Shown: positions 31,401-39,836 of the stretch, one piece after another | Numbering within the stretch: position 1 is the first letter of the stretch | Layout: each line of letters opens with the position of its first letter | From: Fructobacillus tropaeoli | GTDB taxonomy: Bacteria > Bacillota > Bacilli > Lactobacillales > Lactobacillaceae | Reading direction: 5' to 3' | Length of the DNA stretch: 41,655 nucleotides | Assembly: GCF_001047135.2 (NCBI RefSeq) | Contig: NZ_DF968079.1 | Span: 127,764-169,418 of the forward strand | Translations under genes and position numbers: made by a program | The notes under the pieces: generated by a model | What the model saw: the letters and a program-made list of their open reading frames with translations, nothing else | Database searches by the model: none | Told to the model about the DNA's origin: nothing

Positions 31401-32766
31401 ATTCTGAGAACTTGTCAACCACGTTCCCCAGTTCCATCTTCACGGCCGATAATTCAATAATTCGGTCCGAAACGGCCGACAACCCCGTCGTTTCCAAATC
31501 AAAGGCGACGTAGGTTTGGTCCTTGGCTAAGAGATCTAAGTCCTTGGTGTTATAAGCAATCGGATCGCCATCCTCAACGACGTTGGCTTCCATACCATAA
31601 ATCATTTTCAAATTATGCTTTTTGGCCGCAGCAATCGCCGTTGGATACCCTTGAACGTTGCCGTTGTCCATGACCGCCAGCGTCGTCTGGCCCCAGTTTT
31701 CAGCCAAGCCAGCCAAGCCGTTAAAATCAGTGACCGCATCCATCCCAGACATATTGGTGTGAGCATGCAGTTCGATACGCTTTTCCTCGCCCTCATAGGG
31801 TTCGGATCGCTTTTCGTGGTCAACGACTTGAAGGTCATAGATGTTTAAGGCTAATTCGCGAGCGTAGGTATCCTCTTGCACGTTTCCACGGACCTTAACC
31901 CACTGGCCCGCCTTTAATTGATCGAAAACGGCCTCGTCCTGCTCATTATTTGAAAACTTCTTCGCCGTAATTGATGAAGAGTAGTCCGTAATCTTTAAGG
32001 TCATTAATTTACGACCAGACCGCAGTTCGCGAACTTCATCGGCAAAGACAAACCCTTCAACGACGACCCGTGACTCCTCACCATCAATTTCCTCTAAGCG
32101 AGTGACTGGGATATCAGCGTTGATGGCGCGGCCAAGGCGCAGTGCAACCCCAGATGCAGACTTCTTTGGCTTGGCCGCATTGGCCTTTTCAATGGCCTGA
32201 TTGATACTTTCTTGAACAGCCTGATGGTGAGACTGGTAATCTTGCGACAACTTTTCCTGCATCTTTTCGTCGACTTGGATGGCAAAGGTCAAATCAGGCA
32301 AGCCAAAGCTTTGATAGACTGCTTGCAATTCAGCCAAAACATCCTTCGTCATGGCAGCAGCCAAATTAGGCATTGCCGTGGCAATCAATACCTGACGGTC
32401 TTTCGCCAAATTGATTTGAGAAGAAGCCGCTAACTGTTGCCCAACGGCAAAAGGCAGACTGGTTTTGGTCAAGGCGAGATGAAAATAGTCGCGAATCACT
32501 TCGTCGCTAACTGTTATATCAGCGGTTTCAATGGCCAAATTAACTGAGGAAACGTGTTGGAAGTTTCCTTTTAGACCTTGGGAAAAGCTCAGATAAACCT
32601 GGAATGGCAAAACCTGATTTAACGCCAAGACAAAGCGCCAAGACTTTTCAACCGGATTAACCTCAACCGCCTTTAAGTACCCACCTTGAAAATACGCCCG
32701 GTTCTCTTCCCCTTGCTTCGTTTGGGTGAGTAATTGTTCTAATTGTTCTTTTGGGCTCAGCGGCAT
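28453..32766 (-). CDS. polC: DNA polymerase III alpha subunit, PolC type
   Basis: The main replicative polymerase of low-GC Gram-positives, 1437 residues. Domains in order: N-terminal region, OB fold at about 225-310 (VVVEGFVFADEVREL), PHP part one (ELHAHTNMSGMD), inserted DEDDh proofreading exonuclease (VAFDLETTGL, GHNVTFDVDFLNA, HRAIYDAETTGHLAW), PHP part two, then palm and fingers with SRGSVGSSFVATMSGIT and the catalytic PDIDLNFSGDY, and a C-terminal domain. The protein ends NQLSLFDF, a sliding-clamp binding motif (QxxLF). AAAGG lies 8 nt before the ATG. It follows proS across a hairpin. A 35-bp array overlaps its end. Confidence 0.97.
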   Translation of the reverse strand: MPLSPKEQLEQLLTQTKQGEENRAYFQGGYLKAVEVNPVEKSWRFVLALNQVLPFQVYLSFSQGLKGNFQHVSSVNLAIETADITVSDEVIRDYFHLALTKTSLPFAVGQQLAASSQINLAKDRQVLIATAMPNLAAAMTKDVLAELQAVYQSFGLPDLTFAIQVDEKMQEKLSQDYQSHHQAVQESINQAIEKANAAKPKKSASGVALRLGRAINADIPVTRLEEIDGEESRVVVEGFVFADEVRELRSGRKLMTLKITDYSSSITAKKFSNNEQDEAVFDQLKAGQWVKVRGNVQEDTYARELALNIYDLQVVDHEKRSEPYEGEEKRIELHAHTNMSGMDAVTDFNGLAGLAENWGQTTLAVMDNGNVQGYPTAIAAAKKHNLKMIYGMEANVVEDGDPIAYNTKDLDLLAKDQTYVAFDLETTGLSAVSDRIIELSAVKMELGNVVDKFSEYINPGFPLSEFTTNLTSITDAMVANAKPEKDVINAFREWSAGTILIGHNVTFDVDFLNATYDRYGEEAISNPVIDTLTLTRWLYPDYKSYRLGTLAKKFSIELEQAHRAIYDAETTGHLAWKLLKEAKERFDLSNLNQLNDHMLDGGAWRHGRPFHLSVLVQNETGLKNLYRLVSESNVLYFNKVPRIPRSVLVKYREGLLIGTGDTDGDVIVTLIEKGYQAAKKKAAFYDYLEIQPLANYQPMLDSQLIANKSKLEKLIKEMIQLGQELNKPVAVTGDVKYTNPEDKIYRSILIGSQPGNPLNRTNLPDLHFRTTQDLLDQFAFLGEDEAKQVVITNTHAIANQVEDISPLKEGSFPPKIPEAGDELREKTFAAAKEAYGDPLPDLIQERIDRELKSIIGNGFAPHYMIAQRLVAKSNKDGYLVGSRGSVGSSFVATMSGITEVNPLPPHYRSAHGDYFELADEKKYGSGYDLPDKEDPNHPGEMLIGDGQNIPFETFMGFTGNKVPDIDLNFSGDYQPIAHNYMKVMFGEKKVYRAGTIATVAEKTAFGYVKAYERDHDKHYRGAEVERLASGITGVKRTTGQHPGGILIVPADYDIYDFTPVQYPADDQTALWQTTHMDYHSIHDNLLKMDILGHDDPTMVRTLKDLSGIDPQSIPANDPGVLSLFTSTEALGVTPEQINSKTGTLGLPEFGTNFVRGMLEDTQPHTYSELLQISGLSHGTDVWLGNAHDLVENGTATIATVIGTRDKIMTDLIGYGLPSEDAFNIMEKVRKGKGITDEYQALMRKHEVPEWYIESCLKIKYMFPRAHAAAYVLMALRIAYFKVYFPAVYYATYFSVRASAFDVVAMARGKEAVKSAIAKIRDLGNDATKGDQDLQTVLEMANEALERGISFKMVDLYRSEATDWVIDGNELIPPFSTIPGLGDNVAKQIVAARAEKKFISKEDLKKRGKVSQTIIEFLTLHSVISDLPDENQLSLFDF

Positions 32767-32788
32767 ACAAAAACCTTTCTATGACAGC

Positions 32789-32814
32789 AAAAAGCCGATC
32801 TACATCGGCTTTTT
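32789..32814. terminator. Terminator between proS and polC
   Basis: AAAAAGCCGAT (32789-32799), loop CTAC, ATCGGCTTTTT (32804-32814): perfect 11-bp stem with U5 on either strand. It probably attenuates rather than fully stops minus-strand transcription, since polC begins only 23 nt later with no room for its own promoter. Confidence 0.75.
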
Positions 32815-32821
32815 GTCAAAC

Positions 32822-34558
32822 TTACTGTGCATCTTCTTGCCCATCTAATAAGACGGCAATCGATTCATTTACTTCTGAAATACGCATTTCAAATTCAGAT
32901 TGGGTACCACGAACAGTGACTTCCACAATCCCTTCACCGGCCTTCTTACCAATCGTAATGCGGATTGGCAAACCAATCAAATCAGCATCGGCGAACTTGA
33001 CACCTGGACGTTCCTTACGGTCATCAACCAAGACTTCTAATCCTTGGTCAGTCAATGAAGCTTCCAATTCAGCCGTGACCTTGGCCTGGTCATCATCCTT
33101 CAAGTTGATTGGCACAAGGTGAACATCGAATGGCGCAACGCTTGCTGGCCAAACCAATCCCTTGTCGTCACTCTTTTGCTCTGCAATCGCTGCCAACAAA
33201 CGAGAAACACCAATGCCATAAGAACCCATAATCATGTCGGTATTGCGGCCATTTTCATCAAGCACTTGCGCACCCAAGGCCTTTGAATACTTCGTTCCTA
33301 ATTTGAAAATGTGACCAATTTCAATTCCCTTGGTGAATTGCAACTTTCCCTTACCGTCAACGGAAAGGTCCCCTTCCTTGGCCGTCCGGAAATCAGCAAC
33401 CTGGTCATCGCTTAGTTCCACATCGCGACCCCAGTTCACGTTCAAGAGGTGCTTGCCATCTTCATTGGCTCCTGCGGCAAAGTTGACCAAATCAGCGGCA
33501 CGTTCGTCAACCAGTAATTGAACGTTTTCTGGCAAACCAACTGGTCCTAATGAGCCAAATGATGCCCCAACAGTTTCCTTAACCAATCCTTCATCGGCCA
33601 ATTCAACTTCTGGATAGCCCAAATGATTTTGGACCTTAACCAAGTTCACTTCAAAGTCACCAGTTGTCACAACGGCAACCAAGTCTTCATCGGGTGTTAC
33701 CACCATGATTGTCTTCACTAGTTGAGCAGGATCTTCATCCAAAAGTTCTGCCAATTCTGCAATTGTTTTTGCATTTGGCGTATCAATCTTTTGTAATTCA
33801 GCTAATTCTTGCCCCTCTTGTGGATTTTCCTGGCGAACATAAGCATCCTTGGCCATTTCCAAGTTAGCTGCGTATTCGCTTTGATCAGAATAAACAATCG
33901 TGTCTTCCCCAGCAGCTGCGGGTGCTGAGAATTCCTTTGAATCAGAACCACCCATGGCACCAGCATCACCAACGATTACCCGGTAATCAATGCCAATTCG
34001 ATCAAAGATCTTCACGTAAGCTGCTTCCATCTTCGTAAAGGCAGCATCCAAACCAGCTTGATCAGCTGAGAATGAATAAGCATCCTTCATAATGAATTCA
34101 CGCGTCCGCAAAAGGCCAAAACGTGGGCGACCTTCATCACGGAACTTGGCTTGAATTTGATAAACCAATAATGGTAACTTTTTATAAGACTTCACATCGT
34201 TAGCAAAAAGTTCCGTAAAGGTCTCTTCATGCGTTGGGCCCAAGATAAAATCACGGTCCTGACGGTTCTTAAACTTATATAAATCTTGGCCATAAGTAGC
34301 ATAACGGCCTGACCGCTCCCACAATTCAGCAGGCAAAACTTCAGGCACCAACATTTCGTTGGCATCAACCGCATCCATTTCCTCACGGATGATGGCTTCA
34401 ATTTTGTTCAACACACGCTTTGCCAATGGTAAGTAAGCAAACATCCCAGCCGTAACGGGTCGGATGTAACCGGCCTTCAAGAGCAATTGATGTGATTTTA
34501 CTTCGGCGTCAGCGGGAATCTCCCGCAAGGTTGGCATGAAAAGCTGTGATTGTTTCAT
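32822..34558 (-). CDS. proS: Prolyl-tRNA synthetase, bacterial type
   Basis: A class II synthetase that charges tRNA-Pro. The start MKQSQLFMPTLREIP at 34558 is the family N-terminus and has GAAGGA 6 nt upstream; a frame opening at 34606 is too long. The 578-residue protein has motif 1 in the N-terminal part, LGPTHEETFTELFAND and FRDEGRPRFGLLRTREFIMKD split over motif 2 (shown here as two segments FRDEGRPRFGL and LRTREFIMKD), a YbaK-like editing insertion at about 225-395, MGSYGIGVSRLLAAI (motif 3) and an anticodon-binding C-terminus. No T-box seen upstream. Gene order rseP-proS-polC is usual. Confidence 0.97.
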   Translation of the reverse strand: MKQSQLFMPTLREIPADAEVKSHQLLLKAGYIRPVTAGMFAYLPLAKRVLNKIEAIIREEMDAVDANEMLVPEVLPAELWERSGRYATYGQDLYKFKNRQDRDFILGPTHEETFTELFANDVKSYKKLPLLVYQIQAKFRDEGRPRFGLLRTREFIMKDAYSFSADQAGLDAAFTKMEAAYVKIFDRIGIDYRVIVGDAGAMGGSDSKEFSAPAAAGEDTIVYSDQSEYAANLEMAKDAYVRQENPQEGQELAELQKIDTPNAKTIAELAELLDEDPAQLVKTIMVVTPDEDLVAVVTTGDFEVNLVKVQNHLGYPEVELADEGLVKETVGASFGSLGPVGLPENVQLLVDERAADLVNFAAGANEDGKHLLNVNWGRDVELSDDQVADFRTAKEGDLSVDGKGKLQFTKGIEIGHIFKLGTKYSKALGAQVLDENGRNTDMIMGSYGIGVSRLLAAIAEQKSDDKGLVWPASVAPFDVHLVPINLKDDDQAKVTAELEASLTDQGLEVLVDDRKERPGVKFADADLIGLPIRITIGKKAGEGIVEVTVRGTQSEFEMRISEVNESIAVLLDGQEDAQ

Positions 34559-34636
34559 AAAGTCCTTCTTTCGACTAATTTTAATTAATAGGCAATGGCC
34601 TGTCATGAAAAAGCGAATAACATTATTTGTAAATCA

Positions 34637-35890
34637 TTATTGACCCAAGTCCTTAATGGTCACTAAGATCATCAAGACAACCAGCAAGGCTGTTCCAGCA
34701 CCAGTCAATGTTGTTGCTAACCAGGCAGGCGCAGGTCGCCTGAAGATTCCTTCAATAAGGTCTAAAAAGATTTTACCACCATCTAATGGCGGAATTGGTA
34801 AAAGATTGATTAAGCCCAGGTTAACCGATAGCAGTCCCAGCAAGGCTAGCACCGTGACAAATCCTTGGTGCGATGCCTGGGCAGTTGTCTTGGCTAACAT
34901 CACGGGGCCACCCAGTTTGTTGATTGAAAAGCCACCCACAAAAAGATCCTTGATTCCGTTACCTACTTGGGTAAACCACGTACCCGTATTGAGGAAAGAA
35001 AACTTAATTCTTGACAGCGGATCGCGGTAACTTTTCACCCCAACCCCGATTCGAATTTGTTTTTGTCCTGAAACCTCGATCAATTCAGGCGTTACTGTTT
35101 TATTCAACGTCTTGCCTGACCGACTGATTTTCAATTGCAGTGATTGGTCGGCCTTCTTCGTCACCTCATTAGCAAAATCAGTAAAGCTCTGAACGCTTTG
35201 ACCGTTGACGGCCAAAATCTTATCACCAGACTGAATGCCAGCCTGAGCGGCCGGTTCACTCTTGACTACCTGGCCAATAATTGGTTCATTAAAGTGAACT
35301 GAAGGCAAGGCAAAACTTAAGATTCCGGAAGCTAAAATAGCCAAAATAAAGTTCATCGCCGGTCCCGCAAAGTTAATCAACAACCGTTTCCAAACAGGCG
35401 CTGATTCAACCCACGTGCTTGCGGGAGCAATACGCGTGGTAATCCCCTCTTGGTCGGTCTTAATCGCCGTTTGGGCAACCGTCAACGTTTGCAAGTTTTC
35501 TTCATCCTGACGGTAACCGGTCATGGTCATGTCATGGACCAAATCAGCTGAATCGACTTGGAAAAAGAAGCCGGGGCCATCCTGGTCAACCCGCTCATCC
35601 ATGCTTTCAACTTCGACGGCCTGATTTAAGACCAGTCGAAAACGCTGCCCAGCTTCGAGCTCATCTTTTTCCATCTCGCTCGCCATGCGCACATAGCCCC
35701 CAACGGGTAAAAGACGAATCGTATAAGCCGTTTGATTCTTATACCATGATAAAATTTTTGGGCCCATGCCAATAGCAAATTCACGAACCAAGACACCTGA
35801 TTTTTTGGCGACAATAAAGTGTCCAAATTCATGGAAACCGACCAACAGGCCAAAAACAATCAAAAAAGCGATAATCGCAGTGATGTTCAT
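34637..35890 (-). CDS. rseP: Site-2 intramembrane zinc protease RseP
   Basis: A 417-residue membrane metalloprotease that cleaves substrates in the bilayer, for example anti-sigma factors, pheromone precursors or leftover signal peptides. Zinc ligands are H20 and H24 in FHEFGH, and the third ligand is in PIPPLDGGKI near the C-terminus. One PDZ domain is visible at about 210-270 (VVKSEPAAQAGIQSGDKILAVNG shown in part as AAQAGIQSGDKILAVNG). Four hydrophobic spans. AAGGATG lies 7 nt before the ATG. It is in a uppS-cdsA-rseP-proS string. The Ecs transporter, encoded at 4512-6505, is known to affect RseP (RasP) activity in Bacillus. Confidence 0.95.
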   Translation of the reverse strand: MNITAIIAFLIVFGLLVGFHEFGHFIVAKKSGVLVREFAIGMGPKILSWYKNQTAYTIRLLPVGGYVRMASEMEKDELEAGQRFRLVLNQAVEVESMDERVDQDGPGFFFQVDSADLVHDMTMTGYRQDEENLQTLTVAQTAIKTDQEGITTRIAPASTWVESAPVWKRLLINFAGPAMNFILAILASGILSFALPSVHFNEPIIGQVVKSEPAAQAGIQSGDKILAVNGQSVQSFTDFANEVTKKADQSLQLKISRSGKTLNKTVTPELIEVSGQKQIRIGVGVKSYRDPLSRIKFSFLNTGTWFTQVGNGIKDLFVGGFSINKLGGPVMLAKTTAQASHQGFVTVLALLGLLSVNLGLINLLPIPPLDGGKIFLDLIEGIFRRPAPAWLATTLTGAGTALLVVLMILVTIKDLGQ

Positions 35891-35970
35891 TTATTTCATC
35901 CTTAAAAATAGCTACAAAGTTCTTGTTCTAATTTAGCTGAAAAAAGCAGCCAGACAACAGGTTTTGGATG

Positions 35971-36768
35971 TTACTGAAGCATCCCCAAGACAGCCATCAA
36001 GGGCATCACGACCAACATCGAGTCAAAGCGGTCTAAGATACCACCGTGACCTGGCAAAATGCGACCAGAATCCTTAACACCGAAGTGACGCTTCAAAGCA
36101 GATTCAATCAAATCACCGATTTGACCAGCGATTGACAGCAAAACAGCCATGATGACCAAATCCCAGACGGCATATGGCAAAGCATTGGTCAAAGCGTACA
36201 AGGTAACCACAACAACCACCGCAATCACTGTCCCACCAACAGAACCTTCCCAGGTCTTGTTAGGTGAGAGGTTCGGTGACAGCTTGTGCTTACCAAAGGC
36301 TTTGCCGACAAAGTAAGCAAATGAATCTGTCAACCAAACCAAAAGCATTCCGAAGAATAAGACGGATAAGCCACGGAAATCAGCCAAGTAGAAATAGTGG
36401 AATCCTGTTCCAATATAAACCATGGCCAAAAATAGCGTACCAGCATCCTGGAAATTAAAGCTCTTCTTAGCAAAAACCGTTCGAGCAAGGAACAAAAAGG
36501 CCAGACCGTAAATCACGGATTGGCTATTGACCGTTGCCGGCCAAAAGCCGCTTTGCCAAAAATCTTTCGGCAGGATGATAGCGACAACTCCGATATAAGA
36601 AATCAGGGCTTCAAAAGAAACCAATAGCGTGTGGGTCATCTTCAAAACTTCACTCATCGCCACAATTCCCAAAGCAATGGTCAAAACTAGCAATGGTAAG
36701 TCCCCAATAATAATTAAGGGAATAAAAACAATCAAGGCCAAAACGGCCGTAATAATCCGCGTTTTCAT
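35971..36768 (-). CDS. cdsA: Phosphatidate cytidylyltransferase
   Basis: CdsA makes CDP-diacylglycerol from CTP and phosphatidate for phospholipid synthesis in the membrane. The 265-residue protein has about eight hydrophobic spans and the C-terminal signature beginning SPNLSPNKTWEGSVGG and ending KDSGRILPGHGGILDRFDS, which carries the metal-binding Asp. Length is typical. The Shine-Dalgarno is weak (GTGAG). It sits 80 bp before rseP and 92 bp after uppS. Confidence 0.96.
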   Translation of the reverse strand: MKTRIITAVLALIVFIPLIIIGDLPLLVLTIALGIVAMSEVLKMTHTLLVSFEALISYIGVVAIILPKDFWQSGFWPATVNSQSVIYGLAFLFLARTVFAKKSFNFQDAGTLFLAMVYIGTGFHYFYLADFRGLSVLFFGMLLVWLTDSFAYFVGKAFGKHKLSPNLSPNKTWEGSVGGTVIAVVVVVTLYALTNALPYAVWDLVIMAVLLSIAGQIGDLIESALKRHFGVKDSGRILPGHGGILDRFDSMLVVMPLMAVLGMLQ

Positions 36769-36860
36769 CGGAATTTCTCACTTTCAAAATTTAAATCTTT
36801 TTTCGTTTATGCCACCCTCTTTTGCATCCGGGTAGCGACTAGATGTCGTGATTACTGATT

Positions 36861-37646
36861 TTATGAGCTGACCTTACCGAAGCGACGATCACGCTTGGTA
36901 AAACTCTCCAGTGCCAATTCGAACTGTTCTTGGTCAAAATCAGGCCAAAGAACCGGCGTAAAGTAAAACTCTGAATAGGCGGCCTGATAAGGTAAGAAGT
37001 TCGAGAGTCGTTCTTCACCAGAGGTCCGAATAATCAAATCAGGATCGGCCAAGTCACCTAAAAAGCCTGTCGTTAATTCAGCAGCAAAGGCCGCTGGGTT
37101 AATGTCTTCAACCGCCATTTCGCCATTTTGTACCTTTTTAGCCAGTGCCGCTGCGGCATCAACGATTTCTTTTTGGCCACCATAGTTCAAGGCAAAGTTC
37201 AAAACCATCCCAGTATTTTGACTGGTTTGTTCCTTAGCGTCGTAAACTGCCTTTTTGGTTGCTTCGGGCAAGGCATCAATATCGCCAATGGTTTCCACCC
37301 GAACGTTTTGTTCAATTAGCTCTGGCACAAAGGTATCAAAGAAAGTGACAGGTAGCTTCATTAAAAAGGAAACTTCATCCTTGGGTCGGGACCAATTTTC
37401 CGTTGAAAAGGCGTAGAGTGTCAAGACCGAAACGCCAGCCGAAGAGGCTAATTTAGTAACCGTCTTGACCGTCTCCATCCCCTCTTTATGACCCGCTACC
37501 CGAGGCATATGTCGCTTTTTGGCCCAACGACCATTTCCATCCATAATAATGGCTAAGTGCTTTGGAATCTTTAATTCATTTAAGACCAAGTGGTGGCCGA
37601 CTAAATGTTTCTTTTTATGTGAAAATACCTTTGCCAACAGGCTCAT
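36861..37646 (-). CDS. uppS: Isoprenyl (undecaprenyl) diphosphate synthase
   Basis: It builds the C55 lipid carrier for wall polymers from isopentenyl diphosphate. The 261-residue protein has the cis-prenyltransferase signature IIMDGNGRWAKKR at 33-45 (Asp36 catalytic), YAFSTENWSRP, and the C-terminal DLIIRTSGEERLSNFLPYQ with FYFTPVLWPDF. The first 28 residues are a basic extension (FSHKKKHLVGHH). GGAG precedes the ATG by 9 nt. It is the first gene of the uppS-cdsA-rseP-proS(-polC) unit. Confidence 0.97.
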   Translation of the reverse strand: MSLLAKVFSHKKKHLVGHHLVLNELKIPKHLAIIMDGNGRWAKKRHMPRVAGHKEGMETVKTVTKLASSAGVSVLTLYAFSTENWSRPKDEVSFLMKLPVTFFDTFVPELIEQNVRVETIGDIDALPEATKKAVYDAKEQTSQNTGMVLNFALNYGGQKEIVDAAAALAKKVQNGEMAVEDINPAAFAAELTTGFLGDLADPDLIIRTSGEERLSNFLPYQAAYSEFYFTPVLWPDFDQEQFELALESFTKRDRRFGKVSS

Positions 37647-37717
37647 CGTTTTGTCTCCGTCCGACTTTCGTCATTTAATTCATTCCTCACTATTTTACCA
37701 GAAAAAAGCGGGCAAAC

Positions 37718-37750
37718 AAAAAAATGCCGGCTGAAATTCGCCGACATTTT
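37718..37750 (-). terminator. Terminator of glmS
   Basis: On the minus strand AAAATGTCGGC, 8-nt loop, GCCGGCATTTT (37750-37721) with one G-U pair, followed by a T-run to 37718. It lies 43 nt after the glmS stop. Confidence 0.88.
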
Positions 37751-37792
37751 GGTTACTAGTGTTGTTTTTTGATGATTGGGCAGCCAAACACT

Positions 37793-39598
37793 TTATTGAA
37801 CCGTGACTGATTTTGCCAGGTTACGAGGACGATCAACATCCAAATGACGGTCCAATGTTGCATAATAAGCAATCAATTGGGCTGGGATAACAGCCAAGAT
37901 TGGCATCAACAATTCTTCCACTTCAGGCAAAACAAAAGCATCGCCATCCTTAGTCAAGCTCTTTGAAGCAATCACAACCGTATTAGCACCACGGGCAGCA
38001 ACTTGAGCCACTTCACCACGGAGCAAGCCGGCCGTCTTCTTTTGCGTCAACAACGCGAAGACCGGCGTACCATCTTCAATCAAAGAAATCGTACCGTGCT
38101 TCAATTCCCCGGCCGCAAAGCCTTCTGTCTGCACGTAAGAGATTTCCTTCAACTTCAAAGCCGCTTCCAAAGCAACCGCAGCATCCAAGCCACGACCGAT
38201 ATAAAAGGCTGACTTTTGATCCTTCAGGGCCGTTTCAGCAATCTTCTTAAAGGTTTCCTTTTCATCCGTAATGGCTGAAATTTCAACAGCGACCTTGGCC
38301 AATTCGGCCTTCAAATCAAAGCCTGGCTTTCCCAAGGCTGAAGCCAAGATGGCTTGAACCAGAACTTGGGCCGTGTAAGCCTTGGTTGAAGCCACGGCGA
38401 TTTCTGGGCCGGCCAAGACTGGCAAGGCAAAATCAGCTTCGCGGGTCAACGTTGAGTTCATCACGTTGGCCAACGTCAAGGCTGGGAATCCCTGCTTCTT
38501 GACGTTATCCAACACTTCACGAGAATCAGCCGTTTCACCAGACTGAGACAAGAAGATAAAGAATGGCTTAGCTGACAACATTGGTTGGTCGTAAGCAAAT
38601 TCCGAAGCAATGTGCACTTCCGTTGGAATCTTTGCCCATTGTTCGAAGTAACGCTTTCCAACCAAACCGGCATGGTAAGAAGTTCCAGCTGCCACAATGT
38701 ACAGGCGGTCCGCTTCCTTCATCTTGTCGGTGATGGCGCAACCGATTCCTTGCAACTGTCCCTCTTCATCGAAATAATGAGCAGCAATGTTGCGAGCAAC
38801 GACCGCTTGTTCATCGATTTCCTTCAACATGTAGTAAGGGTAAGCGCCCTTGTCCGTGTCTTCTGGGTCAATTTCCAATGTAAAGTGTTCACGATCAACT
38901 GGTTCTTCATTAGCATCATAAACAGCCACTGAATCTGGCTTAATGATGGCGATATCCCCATCGCGCAATTCGATGAATTCCTTGGTCACGTCAATCATGG
39001 CTGCGGCATCAGACGTTACCACGTTACCATGGTCAGAGACACCAACCAAAAGTGGTGACTTCTTCTTAGCGGCAAACAAAGTACCAGGTTCCTTCGTATC
39101 AATCAACAAGAAACCATAAGCTGAGTTGTCACCCAACAAAGAAATCATCTTCCGGAAAGCTTCAACGTTTGACAAGCCTTCTTCAGTAGCAAACTTGTCA
39201 ACCAATTGAACAGCGACTTCCGTATCAGTTTCAGAAACAAAGTGAACACCTGGCAAGTATTCAGCCTTCAACTCTTGGTAATTTTCGATGACACCGTTGT
39301 GAACCAAGTAAAAACGGTCATCGGCTGACTTTTGTGGGTGGGCGTTTTCAATCGTCACATTCCCGTGGGTTGCCCAACGAGTGTGCGCAATACCAGAAGT
39401 ACCAATAAAGCCGTTGGCCTTCGCCTTTTCAGCTAATTTGGCAACCCGTCCCTTCTCACGAATATAGGCATCATTGCCTGCATTATCCATCAGATAAACA
39501 CCGGCAGAATCGTAACCACGGTATTCCAACTTTTGCAAACCATGCAAAAGGCATGGCAAAGCCTGTTCAACACCGGTTACTCCAACAATTCCACACAT
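37793..39598 (-). CDS. glmS: Glutamine--fructose-6-phosphate aminotransferase
   Basis: GlmS makes glucosamine 6-phosphate from fructose 6-phosphate and glutamine, the entry to wall amino sugars. The start is fixed at 39598 because Cys2 of MCGIVGVTG must become the N-terminal nucleophile; the upstream in-frame ATG at 39676 would bury it. The 601-residue protein has the glutaminase domain (GIAHTRWATHG, NHGVIENY-like HNGVIENYQEL), two SIS sugar domains (AAGTSYHAG, SQSGETADS, SEIAVASTKAYT-like IAVASTKAYTAQ) and the C-terminal DRPRNLAKSVTVQ. The ribosome site is weak (GCGAGAAA). No glmS ribozyme core is seen in the 55-nt leader. Confidence 0.97.
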   Translation of the reverse strand: MCGIVGVTGVEQALPCLLHGLQKLEYRGYDSAGVYLMDNAGNDAYIREKGRVAKLAEKAKANGFIGTSGIAHTRWATHGNVTIENAHPQKSADDRFYLVHNGVIENYQELKAEYLPGVHFVSETDTEVAVQLVDKFATEEGLSNVEAFRKMISLLGDNSAYGFLLIDTKEPGTLFAAKKKSPLLVGVSDHGNVVTSDAAAMIDVTKEFIELRDGDIAIIKPDSVAVYDANEEPVDREHFTLEIDPEDTDKGAYPYYMLKEIDEQAVVARNIAAHYFDEEGQLQGIGCAITDKMKEADRLYIVAAGTSYHAGLVGKRYFEQWAKIPTEVHIASEFAYDQPMLSAKPFFIFLSQSGETADSREVLDNVKKQGFPALTLANVMNSTLTREADFALPVLAGPEIAVASTKAYTAQVLVQAILASALGKPGFDLKAELAKVAVEISAITDEKETFKKIAETALKDQKSAFYIGRGLDAAVALEAALKLKEISYVQTEGFAAGELKHGTISLIEDGTPVFALLTQKKTAGLLRGEVAQVAARGANTVVIASKSLTKDGDAFVLPEVEELLMPILAVIPAQLIAYYATLDRHLDVDRPRNLAKSVTVQ

Positions 39599-39659
39599 AC
39601 AAAATTTCTCGCTTTCAAAAAAAATTGGTTTGGTAATACTTTTTAAGTTAACAACTGCT

Positions 39660-39687
39660 ATTTTATCAGTATTCATAGCTTAGTCAA
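39660..39687 (-). promoter_or_regulatory. Promoter of glmS
   Basis: On the minus strand TTGACT (39687-39682), 16 bp, TAAAAT (39665-39660) with the extension TGA. The predicted start is near 39653, giving a leader of about 55 nt. Confidence 0.65.
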
Positions 39688-39794
39688 TCCCAAAATTAAT
39701 AATTGGTATAGACTAAATGACCAGCAGTAGTCAACTTTCTTCACAAAGCTGATTTTCCAGGCGTTTAAATCAGTTCCAAAGCCTGGCTGACATG

Positions 39795-39803
39795 TGCTAA
39801 ACT
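39795..39803 (+). promoter_or_regulatory. Extended -10 promoter of adenine deaminase
   Basis: TGCTAAACT (39795-39803) within TGTGCTAAACTA, identical to the 12-mer at polA. It lies 33 nt before the start codon. Confidence 0.5.
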
Positions 39804-39836
39804 AGATAAAATTCAAAACGAAAAAAGGAGTGCACA

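Noticed and set aside
34559..34636. T-box leader for proS
   Set aside because: The gap is 78 bp, with no T-box sequence (TGGNACCGCG-like) and no antiterminator structure.
39599..39660. glmS ribozyme
   Set aside because: The leader is only about 55 nt and lacks the ribozyme core sequences.
39599..39676. N-terminal extension of glmS
   Set aside because: It would place residues before the catalytic Cys2 and would overlap the promoter -10 region.
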